64,000 nt of DNA, taken from assembly GCF_003113895.1 (NCBI RefSeq), contig NZ_BDUD01000001.1, forward strand, positions 5,514,516 through 5,578,515, given 5' to 3'. Below are positions 55,576 through 64,000 of this stretch, in pieces. Made by a program: the position numbers and the translations under genes. The DNA comes from Nostoc commune NIES-4072 (GTDB lineage: Bacteria; Cyanobacteriota; Cyanobacteriia; Cyanobacteriales; Nostocaceae). How positions within the stretch are numbered: the stretch's first letter is position 1; every line of letters starts with the position of its first letter. Below the pieces are notes generated by a model, which saw only the letters and a program-made list of their open reading frames with translations, made no database searches and was not told where the DNA came from.

Positions 55576-55630
55576 ACTGCTAAAAAAGCAGTCACCGATT
55601 GGTAGAGCGATACAGCCAGTCGGTTTTTTC
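55576..55630 (+). ncRNA. Candidate small RNA 3' end: hairpin pair with T run
   Basis: ACTGC-loop-GCAGT (55576-55592) is followed by ACCGATTGG (55594-55602) pairing with CCAGTCGGT (55616-55624) and TTTTTC. No plus-strand gene precedes it within 1 kb, so a small RNA ending here is possible. The 5' end is not known. Confidence 0.35.
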
Positions 55631-55671
55631 TTTGAGCAGAAAATTGCTAATTAAATGGCAAATACAGTTTA

Positions 55672-55794
55672 GGGACTTCCAACAAATAAATTACCCAATC
55701 TTATGGGGTGGGTACACGAGCGCCCGTAGTCCAAGGCAGGCTTTTAGGCTCACCCCATAACAAAGAGTCAAGTATTTTTTTATTTGGAAGTCCC
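55672..55794. mobile_element. MITE-like element with TTA target duplication
   Basis: The ends GGGACTTCCAA and TTGGAAGTCCC are perfect inverted repeats; imperfect pairing continues to about 24 bases. TTA flanks both sides (55669-55671, 55795-55797). Inside, TTATGGGGTG (55701-55710) pairs with CACCCCATAA (55751-55760). Length 123 bases, no coding capacity. Confidence 0.75.
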
Positions 55795-57059
55795 TTAGCG
55801 AATGCCTTAAATATAATAATCCGATTTGATTGCATGAAAAAATCTAAGTATATGTAGTGGCGTAGCACAGCTAAATTAGAGCAATAAATTTTGTAGGTTG
55901 GGTCATTAGCGTTACCGTCGCGCAGCGAAGCATGAGATCCAAGACCCTGATGAATGTTGGGTTTCACGTTGATCATTTTATCTGTATCACGCGAATACGT
56001 GTATTTCAAAAATCTTGCATGTTTAGAATTTTACATCAAATGATTCTACTGGATTGTTATTTTAGTATAGATATATACTATTGGGCAAATACTTTAACAG
56101 TATGGCTATAAAGATGTGAATAAATTGCGTAATTTTACTGTGACAGTATATACTAGATTGTACTATTAATAATATATCTCCCTTACTATCAAGAAGAAGA
56201 TTAACAGACAAAAAGCTACTAGTAATTTAAGCTTAAGCATCAGCATCAAAAACAGGTTAAGCTGCTGATAAAATCATTTTTGCTAAATGATTTAAAAGTA
56301 TCCAGATTAACTAATAAATGCCCCTTGGCAATGAGAAACTATATTTAATCAATTTTCGTCTGTCTATTTCATAGAAAGTTCAAGGCAACAATCTGTAAGT
56401 TAAAAATTTAACTTTTTCTTAAAAAGTAAGGAATGGCAGCAGGCAGTAAGATATATCTTATCAAGAATAGAGCTAATAGTTTATTAGACTCTTTTCTGAC
56501 ATATACCTTGCTCCTTGTAAGTAGTTTTGTATATTAATTAAATAATTTACTCAGCTACAACTTATACAGCTTTCCTGTCAGAAAGTCTTGCTATAAAAAT
56601 TTCAGCTCACAAAAAATGCAAATTGTAGGCATGAGAGTTGAGTTACATCTTTTTTGCAAAGTTATAAAACTTAAAAGGATAATGCTGCCTTAGCCATGAA
56701 GTGAAAGACAGAAACTAATTCAGAACTCCGATAAAGAGGATTTTGAGGTGTCATTAATTATTCGATTGCGCTTCTTCTTTCTTAGAGCTAGCGGCCAGAA
56801 TGTGGAAATTCACATTTCGCCTTTTATAAATGGATTGACATTAAATAGTATCAAGTATTGTATAAGCGATCGCCCAAATGATGTTCTAGATTTCAGTTAA
56901 AGCTATATAGTCTGTCTTCTCGATTTTGAACTGTCGTTACTCGCAATTCCAATTTTCAGGATTACCAGAAAGCAGATGGTATCTAAGATATCTAAAAAAA
57001 TGTGCTATAACGTACCGTCATAACGTGGTTGATGGTTCGATATTTGAAGGAGGTATGAG

Positions 57060-57974
57060 GTGGAAAACAATAAGTCGTTTCTGTGGCCAGAAGGAATATT
57101 AATTGCACTGCTTGCCTTATGTGGTGTTTTTAGCCTTGCTTTTATGATGCTTCTAAGGCCAAATCCTTCGGAGGCTCAGAGTAGAGAGAGTATAAATATC
57201 AAAGATGTAGCTGCAAACGCTGGAACTCAGCAGCGCATTGAGAAATTAAAAGCGGCAATGCTTACAAGTTGGCAGCAAGAAGCACAAGTAAAGGGACTAG
57301 CCTACTCTCTACCATCACGTTTTCAAGGGGCAATAATTAACGCTGCAAAACTTACTAAAGGGGAGAAAGTAATTGCTCTCACCTTTGATGATGGCCCTTG
57401 GCCAAAAACCACAGAGCAAGTGCTAGATATTCTAAAATCAAATAATATCAAAGGGACGTTTTTTGTTGTTGGGCAGAACCTAAAAAATTATCCAGAATTA
57501 GGAAAGCAAATTGTAGCTCAAGGTCATGTTATTGCCAACCATACTTGGCATCACTGGTATCACTTCATGAATCCACAAGCTGCTGCTTTTGAAATAGATC
57601 GCACAACAGACCTCATTTATCAAGTTACAGGTGCTAAAACAAATATCTTCCGACCGCCTGGTGGCATCTTGCACAATGGATTAGCTGCTTATGCGAAAGG
57701 CCAAAAATATGTTGTGGTGATGTGGTCAGCTGATTCCACAGATTATAAGTTGCCAACTGTACCAAAGTTGATAAATAACGTGATTAGAGATTCAAAACCT
57801 GGTGGTATTGTCCTAATGCATGATGGTGGCGGTAACCGTTCCAGAACTGTGCAAGCTTTACCAGAAATTATTAGCAACTTTAGAAAGCAAGGTTATCGCT
57901 TTGTTACTATTCCAGAACTTTTAGAAATGGAAGATGCAGACCAAAAGTTAATTGCTAACAAAAGCAAAAAGTAA
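57060..57974 (+). CDS. Polysaccharide deacetylase (NodB family)
   Basis: The 304-residue protein has an N-terminal membrane helix (about 10-32) and a NodB domain with LTFDDGPWPKTTEQVLDIL, zinc ligands in ANHTWHHWYH, and IFRPPGGI. Such enzymes remove acetyl groups from glycans such as chitin or peptidoglycan. The GTG start at 57060 is fixed by AAGGAGGT 6 bases upstream; an ATG at 57055 is out of frame. Confidence 0.93.
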   Translation: MENNKSFLWPEGILIALLALCGVFSLAFMMLLRPNPSEAQSRESINIKDVAANAGTQQRIEKLKAAMLTSWQQEAQVKGLAYSLPSRFQGAIINAAKLTKGEKVIALTFDDGPWPKTTEQVLDILKSNNIKGTFFVVGQNLKNYPELGKQIVAQGHVIANHTWHHWYHFMNPQAAAFEIDRTTDLIYQVTGAKTNIFRPPGGILHNGLAAYAKGQKYVVVMWSADSTDYKLPTVPKLINNVIRDSKPGGIVLMHDGGGNRSRTVQALPEIISNFRKQGYRFVTIPELLEMEDADQKLIANKSKK

Positions 57975-58322
57975 TAATTATTAATTATAGTTAATTAAGT
58001 CAGTTATGTAATGAAAAATTCATCAGAGCAATTGGAGTTAAGTTTAACATGCGTGTACTTCAATCAAATCGCGTCTAACCCAGCGATGGAGAGGCAATAA
58101 CTATTTAATGCCCATATATTTTTTTGAGGGTAATTATTGCAATGGTCAATACTGCTTTCAAAGTATGAAAAATTAATTATTTTGGAAACGTTCTCTTCAG
58201 AAGCTTTGATTGAAAGCTTGCTTTTATATAATAATTTTTATAGAAAAATCCTATTTTTTAACTAACATTTATATGTTAGTTTAACAACATTTAGATAATG
58301 TCTTAATATACCCAATTAGATA

Positions 58323-58415
58323 TAGGACTTACGCAAAAATTGCTAAAAAGCTTAATTTCTCGAACCGCCAAGACGCCAAGAGCGCCGAGAATTCGTAGAG
58401 TGTGCGTAAGTCCTA
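58323..58415. mobile_element. MITE-like element with AGATA target duplication
   Basis: TAGGACTTACGCA (58323-58335) and TGCGTAAGTCCTA (58403-58415) are perfect inverted repeats; AGATA lies directly outside each (58318-58322, 58416-58420). Length 93 bases. Confidence 0.78.
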
Positions 58416-58442
58416 AGATAGATTTCAAAACAGTACTGATCT

Positions 58443-58541
58443 CAATACTTGTCGGGTTTTGGGTAAAAGGGGAAAGAAAAAACCTTTAACCTTTTCCCTA
58501 AACCAATTCCGAGTTAAAAATCCAAAACCTGAGCAGTATTG
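58443..58541. mobile_element. Second MITE-like element with 10-base target duplication
   Basis: CAATACTTGTCGGGTTTTGG at the left and the inverted CAATACTGCTCAGGTTTTGG at the right agree in 17 of 20 bases. GTACTGATCT flanks both sides (58433-58442, 58542-58551). Length 99 bases. It lies 27 bases past the previous element. Confidence 0.7.
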
Positions 58542-58637
58542 GTACTGATCTCGACTTTATTACCTAGACTTTCATGATCTTATTGAGCAGTTATTTTTGT
58601 TGCCTTAGTCTAAAGTCCAGTTGTGAATCATTTAGTA

Positions 58638-58669
58638 ATATTCCCCCTAAACAAGGGGGAATATATTTT
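58638..58669. terminator. Hairpin between the deacetylase and glsF genes
   Basis: ATATTCCCCC (58638-58647) pairs perfectly with GGGGGAATAT (58655-58664), followed by ATTTT on the plus strand. It could end the plus transcript, or sit about 140 bases past the glsF stop. Confidence 0.55.
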
Positions 58670-58801
58670 CTCTCTACAGTCTTTTGAAGAATTACTAGTA
58701 ACCCTCTTTCCTCAATAGCCTCCCCTGCTTTATCCAAACCGTATTGCAGCTTCTCCGACGGGAGAATGGCTTAAGACTGAATATGAGAATGGTTACAGTT
58801 A

Positions 58802-61800
58802 CTAATGACTGCTGACTAAACTGAACTCAGTTGTTCTTTCAGGATTAGCTTCGGGGCTATCAGCTTCAGAAGGTGGAACCAACTGCCAGAATTTCGGCAG
58901 AAATTCTTGCCAGTTTTGCAGAATTTTCTTTGCCTTTGGTGAACCAGTGCGTTCCGCATGAGTTTTGATTAACTCTTGCAGTTGTTTTGCACCTGCTTCT
59001 GTAATCACCCGTTGGATTTTGACAATTTCCGGGTTGACTAACTCACGAAATGAGTCGTTTTCATCTAAGAAATACGCCAGTCCACCAGTCATTCCAGCTG
59101 CTACGTTACGTCCTACTTTGCCGAGGACGACAATCACACCACCAGTCATGTATTCACAGCAGTGATCCCCAGCGCCTTCAATTACTGCTATGGCTTTGGA
59201 GTTTCTTACAGCAAAGCGCTCTCCTGCTAAACCGTTGGCAAATAACATGCCACCAGTAGCACCATAGAGGCACGTATTGCCAACTATCACGTTTTGTGAT
59301 GCGTTATAGGTGGCATCAGGTGAAGGTTTGATGATGATTTCACCACCATGCATTCCTTTACCTACGTAGTCGTTTGCCTCTCCTGCCAGGGTTAAAATTA
59401 TACCAGGGAGGTTGAATGCACCAAAGCTTTGCCCAACACTACCTGTGAAATTGAGATTAATTTGTCCTTCAAAGTCACTATCACCGTATTGAGAAGCGAT
59501 CGCTCCCGCTAATCTTGTGCCTACTGTTCTGTCAGTATTAACAATAGGGTAAGTCTTGGTAACAGTGGACTGATCCCGAATGGCAGTCTGAATGTCGGGG
59601 TCGGCAAGCATTTTGTCGTCCAAAACCACGCCATTGCTGTGGACTTCTTCATGCAGTAACCAATCACGATTGTCTCTGGTATCAGGTAGCTTAAGTAAAC
59701 AGTCCAGGTTCAGCGATCGCGTTTTGGTAAGTTTTGCCTCTGGGCGCAGTTTCAACAAATCTGCACGTCCAATGATTTCTGACAAAGAACGGTAGCCAAG
59801 TCGTGCCAACAAACTACGCACTTCTTCGGCGATGAAGTAGAAGAAGTTAACAACCTGTTCCGGCATTCCCGTAAACCGCTTACGGAGTTCTTCTTTTTGA
59901 GTAGCAACACCCACAGGGCAGGTGTTCATGTGGCAAACTCGCGCCATGATACAGCCTTCAGCAATCATGGCGATGGAGCCGAAACCGAATTCTTCACCGC
60001 CCATCAATGCACCTATTACCACATCCCAGCCACTCTTGAGTCCGCCATCTACGCGCAAAATCACGCGATCGCGCAGGCTATTTTCCATCAAGACGCGATG
60101 CACTTCACTTAAACCCAGTTCCCACGGCGAACCAGCATGTTTAATCGAACTTAGTGGCGATGCACCTGTACCACCATCATGTCCAGAAATCTGGATAATA
60201 TCAGCGTTTGCTTTGGCTACACCAGCTGCGATCGTGCCAATGCCGACTTCTGCAACTAACTTCACCGACACCTTGGCTTTGGGATTAATTTGGTGCAGAT
60301 CAAAAATCAGTTGTGCTAGGTCTTCAATAGAATAGATATCGTGGTGCGGTGGTGGTGAAATCAGCGTCACACCTGGCTTCGAGCGCCTTAACATGGCAAT
60401 GTATTGGCTGACTTTGGGGCCTGGTAGCTGTCCACCTTCCCCAGGTTTAGCACCTTGGGCAATTTTGATTTCAATTTGTTTGGCATTGACTAGGTACGCT
60501 GGCGTGACACCAAAGCGTCCCGATGCAACTTGCTTGATGGCACTATAGGCTTGATCACCATTCCGCAATCCTTTTAAATGAGGTAGGGTTGGCGAGTGAC
60601 CAGACTCGTCTACATCATCTAAAACTGTATAGCGCACTGGGTCTTCGCCGCCTTCTCCAGAGTTAGATTTACCACCAATGCGGTTCATGGCGATCGCTAA
60701 AGTTTCATGAGCTTCTCTTGACAAAGCGCCTAAAGACATGCCACCTGTGCAGAAGCGCTTGACAATTTCAGTTACCGACTCCACTTCTTCTATAGGAATT
60801 GGGGTGCGTAGCTTGCCGCCGTAGGCATCGCCTTGGAAGTCTAGCAAGTCCCGTAAGGCTGTTACTGGCCTACCTTGAAGATGCTTTTTATAAACTTCGT
60901 AGTGGTCATAGTTTTTGCCATCTAAAGCCTTATGCAGCGCCTTAACCATTTCTGGGCTATTCATGTGGTACTCGCCGCCAGGACGGTATTGCACAAAGCC
61001 CAGGTTTTGTAACTTATTCGTCGTCACTTCTGGGAAAGCTTTGCAGTGGAAGGAAAGTACTTCATCAGCTAGTTCGCTAACACTCAAACCACCAATCCGG
61101 GAAGTCGTACCCCGGAATCCCAATTCGATTAAATCTCCACCGATGCCAATAGCTTCAAAGATTTGGGCTGCTTGATAGCTGGAGAGCAGAGAAATTCCCA
61201 TCTTGGAGAGAATTTTTAGCAAACCTGACTCTACTGCTTTGCGATAGTTTCCTAAAGCTTGTTCTAAGGTGAGGGTGGGAATTTTTTCTACACCCATTAA
61301 CTTCTGAGTTTTGGGATCAGACCACCAATCACGCACCGTATCTAAAGCCATATACGGGCAGACTGCACCAGCACCGTAGCCAATGAGACAAGCAAAGTGA
61401 TGAGTACTCCAGCATTGAGCAGTATTGACAATTAAGGATGTTTTCATTCGCAGCCCTTCCCGAATCAGGTGATGATGTACAGCACCCACTGCTAACAGGG
61501 GAGGAATGTATGTATCTTCTGGGCTGATACCGTCATTTGCCTTATCACTTAAGATTAAAATCTTTGCACCTGCGCGGACTGATTGGGCTGCTTGTGCTTG
61601 TAAAGATTGGACTGCGGCTTTTAATCCTTCAGGGCCAGTAGCGATCGCAAATCGGGTTGACAACTCAGCCGTGGCAAATCCTGACAGCTTAATTGCCTCT
61701 AACTCACCATCGGTTAACACTGGCGATTCCAGCTTCAATCTCCGAGCATATTCGGCTTTAGGTTCTAATAAGTTACCCCGTTCACCCAGTTCGACTTTCA

Positions 61801-63505
61801 AAGACATCACTAGCTTTTCCCGCAGGGGATCAATCGCTGGGTTCGTCACCTGAGCAAAACGCTGTTTGAAATAGTCATACAGCAGGTGGGGTTTTGTTGA
61901 CAGCACTGCTAAAGGAATATCATCACCCATGCAGAAAGTCGGTTCTGAACCTGCGATCGCCATTGGATGAATCACCATTTCTACATCTTCTGTGGTGTAG
62001 CCAAAGGCAGTTTGCAGCTGAAGCAATGTTTGCTTGTCAATAGGCAATTGTCCAGGGTCATTTGTCATTTGTCCTTTGCCATTGCCATTTGCTAATGACG
62101 GATGACCAATGACCAATGACTTGAGTTCTTGACGGTACTGTTGCAGCCATTCACCATAAGGGTGCTGCTTGGCAATGCGCTGCTTAATCTCCCAATTCTT
62201 CAGGACTTCATGGTTTACTAAATCCACGGCAATCATTTGTCCTGGGCCGAGCCTACCTTTCTCGACAATATCGGCTTCTGGAAAGTCCACTACACCAGCT
62301 TCCGAAGCTACGACAATGTAATCATCCTTAGTAATCACGTAGCGAGCTGGTCTTAAGCCATTACGATCTAGAGTTGCACCAACTTTTTTGCCATCACTAA
62401 ATACCAAAAGTGCTGGCCCGTCCCATGCTTCTTGCAGTCCACTGTAATATTCGTAAAAATTAACAATTTCTGGATAGTAACTTAAAGAAGGCTGATTTTG
62501 GTAAGCCTCTGGAACCATAATCATTAAAGCTTCCAAGGGGCTGCGTCCAGAACAAACGAGCAATTCCAGTACGTTGTCTAGCGTAGCTGAGTCGCTATTA
62601 TCAATATGAACTAATGGCTTGAGTTCCTTGATGCGATCGCCCCATACAGGATGATTCAGGCTAGCTTCTCGTGCCATCATCCAGTTAATATTACCCAACA
62701 AAGTATTGATTTCGCCGTTGTGACCCAAAAGCCGCATTGGTTGAGCTAGGGGCCACTTGGGCATTGTGTTGGTACTAAAGCGGCGGTGATAGACAGCAAA
62801 GGCACTTTTGTAAGCTGGATTCTTTAAATCGTCATAAAAGCTGCCCAAGATGGCAGAACGCACCATGCCTTTATAGACAATTGTGCGGCTTGACAACGAG
62901 CAGATATAAAATTCTTCTGAGATGTTGGTTGCAATTTTACTAATTCGGCGGCGGGTGATGTACAACTGCCGTTCTAATTCATCGCCACTTTTGTCAACAG
63001 AAGCTAACAAAACTTGTTCAATCTGGGGTTGATTTTCTCTTGCTTGTACCCCAAGTAAATCAGGTTGCACTGGCACAACTCGCCAACCAAGTACAGTGAA
63101 TTTTTCTTCAGCAGCCACTTGCTCAACTGCTGTCCTAGCTTTTTGTGCTGCTTCCTGGTCTTGTGGTAGAAAGATCATCCCAACAGCTATATTATTGATG
63201 GATGGAAGTTCCTTTCCACTTTCGGCAAAGTCTTGTTGGAACAACTCCCAAGGGATAGCTGTCAATACTCCAGCACCATCACCAGAATCTTGATCGGCGC
63301 TACAACCTCCCCGGTGTTCTAAGCAGGTTAAAGCAGCTAAGGCTTTTTCAACAATTTCGTGGCTGGTATGATTTTGGCGATGAGCAATAAAACCCACACC
63401 ACAGGCATCTCGTTCCTCTACTAACCACTTTTGCCCCTGATAGGTATCTCTTGAGTTGATATTCGCTGTGATTTGTTGGTTTTGATTCATCGGTTTATTA
63501 TTCAT
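58802..63505 (-). CDS. glsF: Ferredoxin-dependent glutamate synthase
   Basis: Fd-GOGAT makes two glutamates from glutamine and 2-oxoglutarate using reduced ferredoxin. The 1567-residue protein has the catalytic cysteine in [11 protein letters not shown] (N-terminal glutaminase), the GOGAT FMN barrel with [13 protein letters not shown] and [12 protein letters not shown], the [3Fe-4S] cysteines in [17 protein letters not shown], and the C-terminal beta-helix with [11 protein letters not shown]. It closely resembles plant Fd-GOGAT and no small NADPH subunit is nearby. Residues about 461-484 ([16 protein letters not shown] and neighbours) are encoded by a tandem repeat (62056-62125). Confidence 0.95.
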   Translation of the reverse strand: MNNKPMNQNQQITANINSRDTYQGQKWLVEERDACGVGFIAHRQNHTSHEIVEKALAALTCLEHRGGCSADQDSGDGAGVLTAIPWELFQQDFAESGKELPSINNIAVGMIFLPQDQEAAQKARTAVEQVAAEEKFTVLGWRVVPVQPDLLGVQARENQPQIEQVLLASVDKSGDELERQLYITRRRISKIATNISEEFYICSLSSRTIVYKGMVRSAILGSFYDDLKNPAYKSAFAVYHRRFSTNTMPKWPLAQPMRLLGHNGEINTLLGNINWMMAREASLNHPVWGDRIKELKPLVHIDNSDSATLDNVLELLVCSGRSPLEALMIMVPEAYQNQPSLSYYPEIVNFYEYYSGLQEAWDGPALLVFSDGKKVGATLDRNGLRPARYVITKDDYIVVASEAGVVDFPEADIVEKGRLGPGQMIAVDLVNHEVLKNWEIKQRIAKQHPYGEWLQQYRQELKSLVIGHPSLANGNGKGQMTNDPGQLPIDKQTLLQLQTAFGYTTEDVEMVIHPMAIAGSEPTFCMGDDIPLAVLSTKPHLLYDYFKQRFAQVTNPAIDPLREKLVMSLKVELGERGNLLEPKAEYARRLKLESPVLTDGELEAIKLSGFATAELSTRFAIATGPEGLKAAVQSLQAQAAQSVRAGAKILILSDKANDGISPEDTYIPPLLAVGAVHHHLIREGLRMKTSLIVNTAQCWSTHHFACLIGYGAGAVCPYMALDTVRDWWSDPKTQKLMGVEKIPTLTLEQALGNYRKAVESGLLKILSKMGISLLSSYQAAQIFEAIGIGGDLIELGFRGTTSRIGGLSVSELADEVLSFHCKAFPEVTTNKLQNLGFVQYRPGGEYHMNSPEMVKALHKALDGKNYDHYEVYKKHLQGRPVTALRDLLDFQGDAYGGKLRTPIPIEEVESVTEIVKRFCTGGMSLGALSREAHETLAIAMNRIGGKSNSGEGGEDPVRYTVLDDVDESGHSPTLPHLKGLRNGDQAYSAIKQVASGRFGVTPAYLVNAKQIEIKIAQGAKPGEGGQLPGPKVSQYIAMLRRSKPGVTLISPPPHHDIYSIEDLAQLIFDLHQINPKAKVSVKLVAEVGIGTIAAGVAKANADIIQISGHDGGTGASPLSSIKHAGSPWELGLSEVHRVLMENSLRDRVILRVDGGLKSGWDVVIGALMGGEEFGFGSIAMIAEGCIMARVCHMNTCPVGVATQKEELRKRFTGMPEQVVNFFYFIAEEVRSLLARLGYRSLSEIIGRADLLKLRPEAKLTKTRSLNLDCLLKLPDTRDNRDWLLHEEVHSNGVVLDDKMLADPDIQTAIRDQSTVTKTYPIVNTDRTVGTRLAGAIASQYGDSDFEGQINLNFTGSVGQSFGAFNLPGIILTLAGEANDYVGKGMHGGEIIIKPSPDATYNASQNVIVGNTCLYGATGGMLFANGLAGERFAVRNSKAIAVIEGAGDHCCEYMTGGVIVVLGKVGRNVAAGMTGGLAYFLDENDSFRELVNPEIVKIQRVITEAGAKQLQELIKTHAERTGSPKAKKILQNWQEFLPKFWQLVPPSEADSPEANPERTTEFSLVSSH
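62056..62125. repeat. AATGACC/CATTTGTC tandem repeats inside glsF
   Basis: CATTTGTC, CATTGCCATTTG and AATGACCAATGACC units, the same kind as in the intergenic gaps at 12712 and 42245, lie in frame in the glsF coding region. Confidence 0.8.
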
Positions 63506-64000
63506 ACCCTGTTCCTGAAGTATTGAGTTACCAATTTTGCCACTACGTTATGGGAAAAAATTTCTAAATTCAGCGATGGAAAATATACAAGCACCGAAAT
63601 TTAGGGAAAAAAAATTTTAACTTCGGTTTTACATTGTTAGTTCACCCGTGTTAAAATTTTTGCGTATTTTTTATGTATTTATGCGGTGTTAGACAAGTTA
63701 CCTCCGCCAAGACATCATTTTTGCCCTGACAGTTTCTTTTTTATATTGTGAAGCTAAATATTTTCTCAATTCCCTTTTTCCAGATGCACGCTAGCTACTC
63801 ATAGAGCCTATTTCGGCTCACCTGAAACAAAACTAAAACTGAACGCTTTACTATTTTTTCAAGCCAAAGTCAAAATAATTCGTAATTGATTCGTGACGAT
63901 CAAGGACTCGCTCTGTAAGTAAGCTATGCCGAAGGCATTGCCTCTCCAAGAGTTGGCTTTACGCTACGCTACCTTAATTCGTAGTTGCAATCAGTGGGGG
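63506..64000. other. Upstream region of glsF, 495 bases
   Basis: The glsF promoter should lie here. I searched for an NtcA-type GTA-N8-TAC site and did not see one. The end (about 63920-63975) holds dispersed repeat sequence (e.g. CTATGCCGAAGGCATTGCC). No gene starts. Confidence 0.55.

Larger units (their letters stand above)
55330..57059. other. 1.7-kb non-coding stretch with hairpins and a MITE
   Basis: No convincing gene. It holds an intrinsic terminator-like hairpin pair (55576-55630), the MITE-like element at 55672-55794, and a long AT-rich upstream region before the deacetylase gene. Much of 55800-57000 shows nothing I can interpret. Confidence 0.65.
57975..58801. other. 827-base gap with two MITE-like elements
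   Basis: No gene. It holds the elements at 58323-58415 and 58443-58541, and the hairpin at 58638-58664. The gap separates convergent deacetylase and glsF genes. Confidence 0.7.

Noticed and set aside
55701..56009. 102-codon minus-strand frame
   Set aside because: It lies partly inside the MITE-like element and has no protein-like features.
63506..63800. NtcA site upstream of glsF
   Set aside because: GTATTGAGTTAC has only six bases between GTA and TAC instead of eight.

Overview
The window is chromosomal DNA of a filamentous, probably heterocyst-forming cyanobacterium of the Nostoc group. Photosystem I genes (psaF, psaJ, psaL), a psb34-like gene, a ferredoxin-dependent glutamate synthase, a Tic22-like protein and several cyanobacteria-specific DUF families (DUF3155, DUF3611, DUF1825) point to a cyanobacterium. 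The very frequent octamer GCGATCGC (HIP1) and the many short tandem repeats of GGGCATT, GGGGACT and AATGACT type point to Nostocales. Placement rests on recalled family knowledge and repeat style, not on a search.

Layout. 1-3.2 kb: the end of a TPR protein, then three adjacent type II toxin-antitoxin pairs (DUF3368/UPF0175, HicAB, BrnTA), two of which share a leader repeat. 3.2-8.6 kb: housekeeping genes (aat, rpsN, nth, rseP, serS, DUF3611). 9.4-12.7 kb: a PadR regulator, a cytochrome b6f cofactor-assembly protein, DUF3155 and a GAF histidine kinase resembling Hik2/CSK. 12.8-17.5 kb: a shuffled family of three exported proteins sharing SLH and Gly-rich domains, with a nearly unchanged 570-bp copied segment. 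18.5-22.3 kb: a PEP-CTERM protein, a large TPR protein and psb34. 22.8-31.7 kb: metabolism and export (thiO-thiG fusion, a decayed ferredoxin gene, cimA, pdhB, secD-secF). 31.8-36 kb: a GNAT enzyme, a degenerate histidine kinase, tsaC, and an unrecognised three-gene overlapping operon. 36.5-46.4 kb: prmC, tic22, tRNA-Pro, a second GNAT, an ACT-like protein, a hydrolase, tsaD, psaF-psaJ, psaL, gmk and remA. 46.5-55.3 kb: DUF29, pyrF, tyrS, a class A penicillin-binding protein, DUF1825, a J-domain protein, a TM2 protein, a ComEA-like protein and lepB. 55.3-64 kb: a long non-coding stretch with MITE-like elements, a polysaccharide deacetylase and glsF.

How parts work together. psaF, psaJ and psaL supply photosystem I subunits. 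SecD/SecF, signal peptidase I and RseP handle export and membrane proteolysis. TsaC and TsaD are the first and last enzymes of the t6A tRNA modification. The GOGAT makes glutamate with photosynthetic ferredoxin.

The most notable points are the unrecognised operon at 34163-35957, the domain and terminator duplications at 12.8-17.5 kb, a ferredoxin gene broken by a 25-bp insertion with further lesions, in-frame repeat-derived peptides in several core enzymes (ThiO-ThiG, CimA, TsaC, GOGAT), and several MITE-like elements with terminal inverted repeats, three of them with apparent target duplications. No CRISPR array, rRNA gene or full transposase gene was seen.
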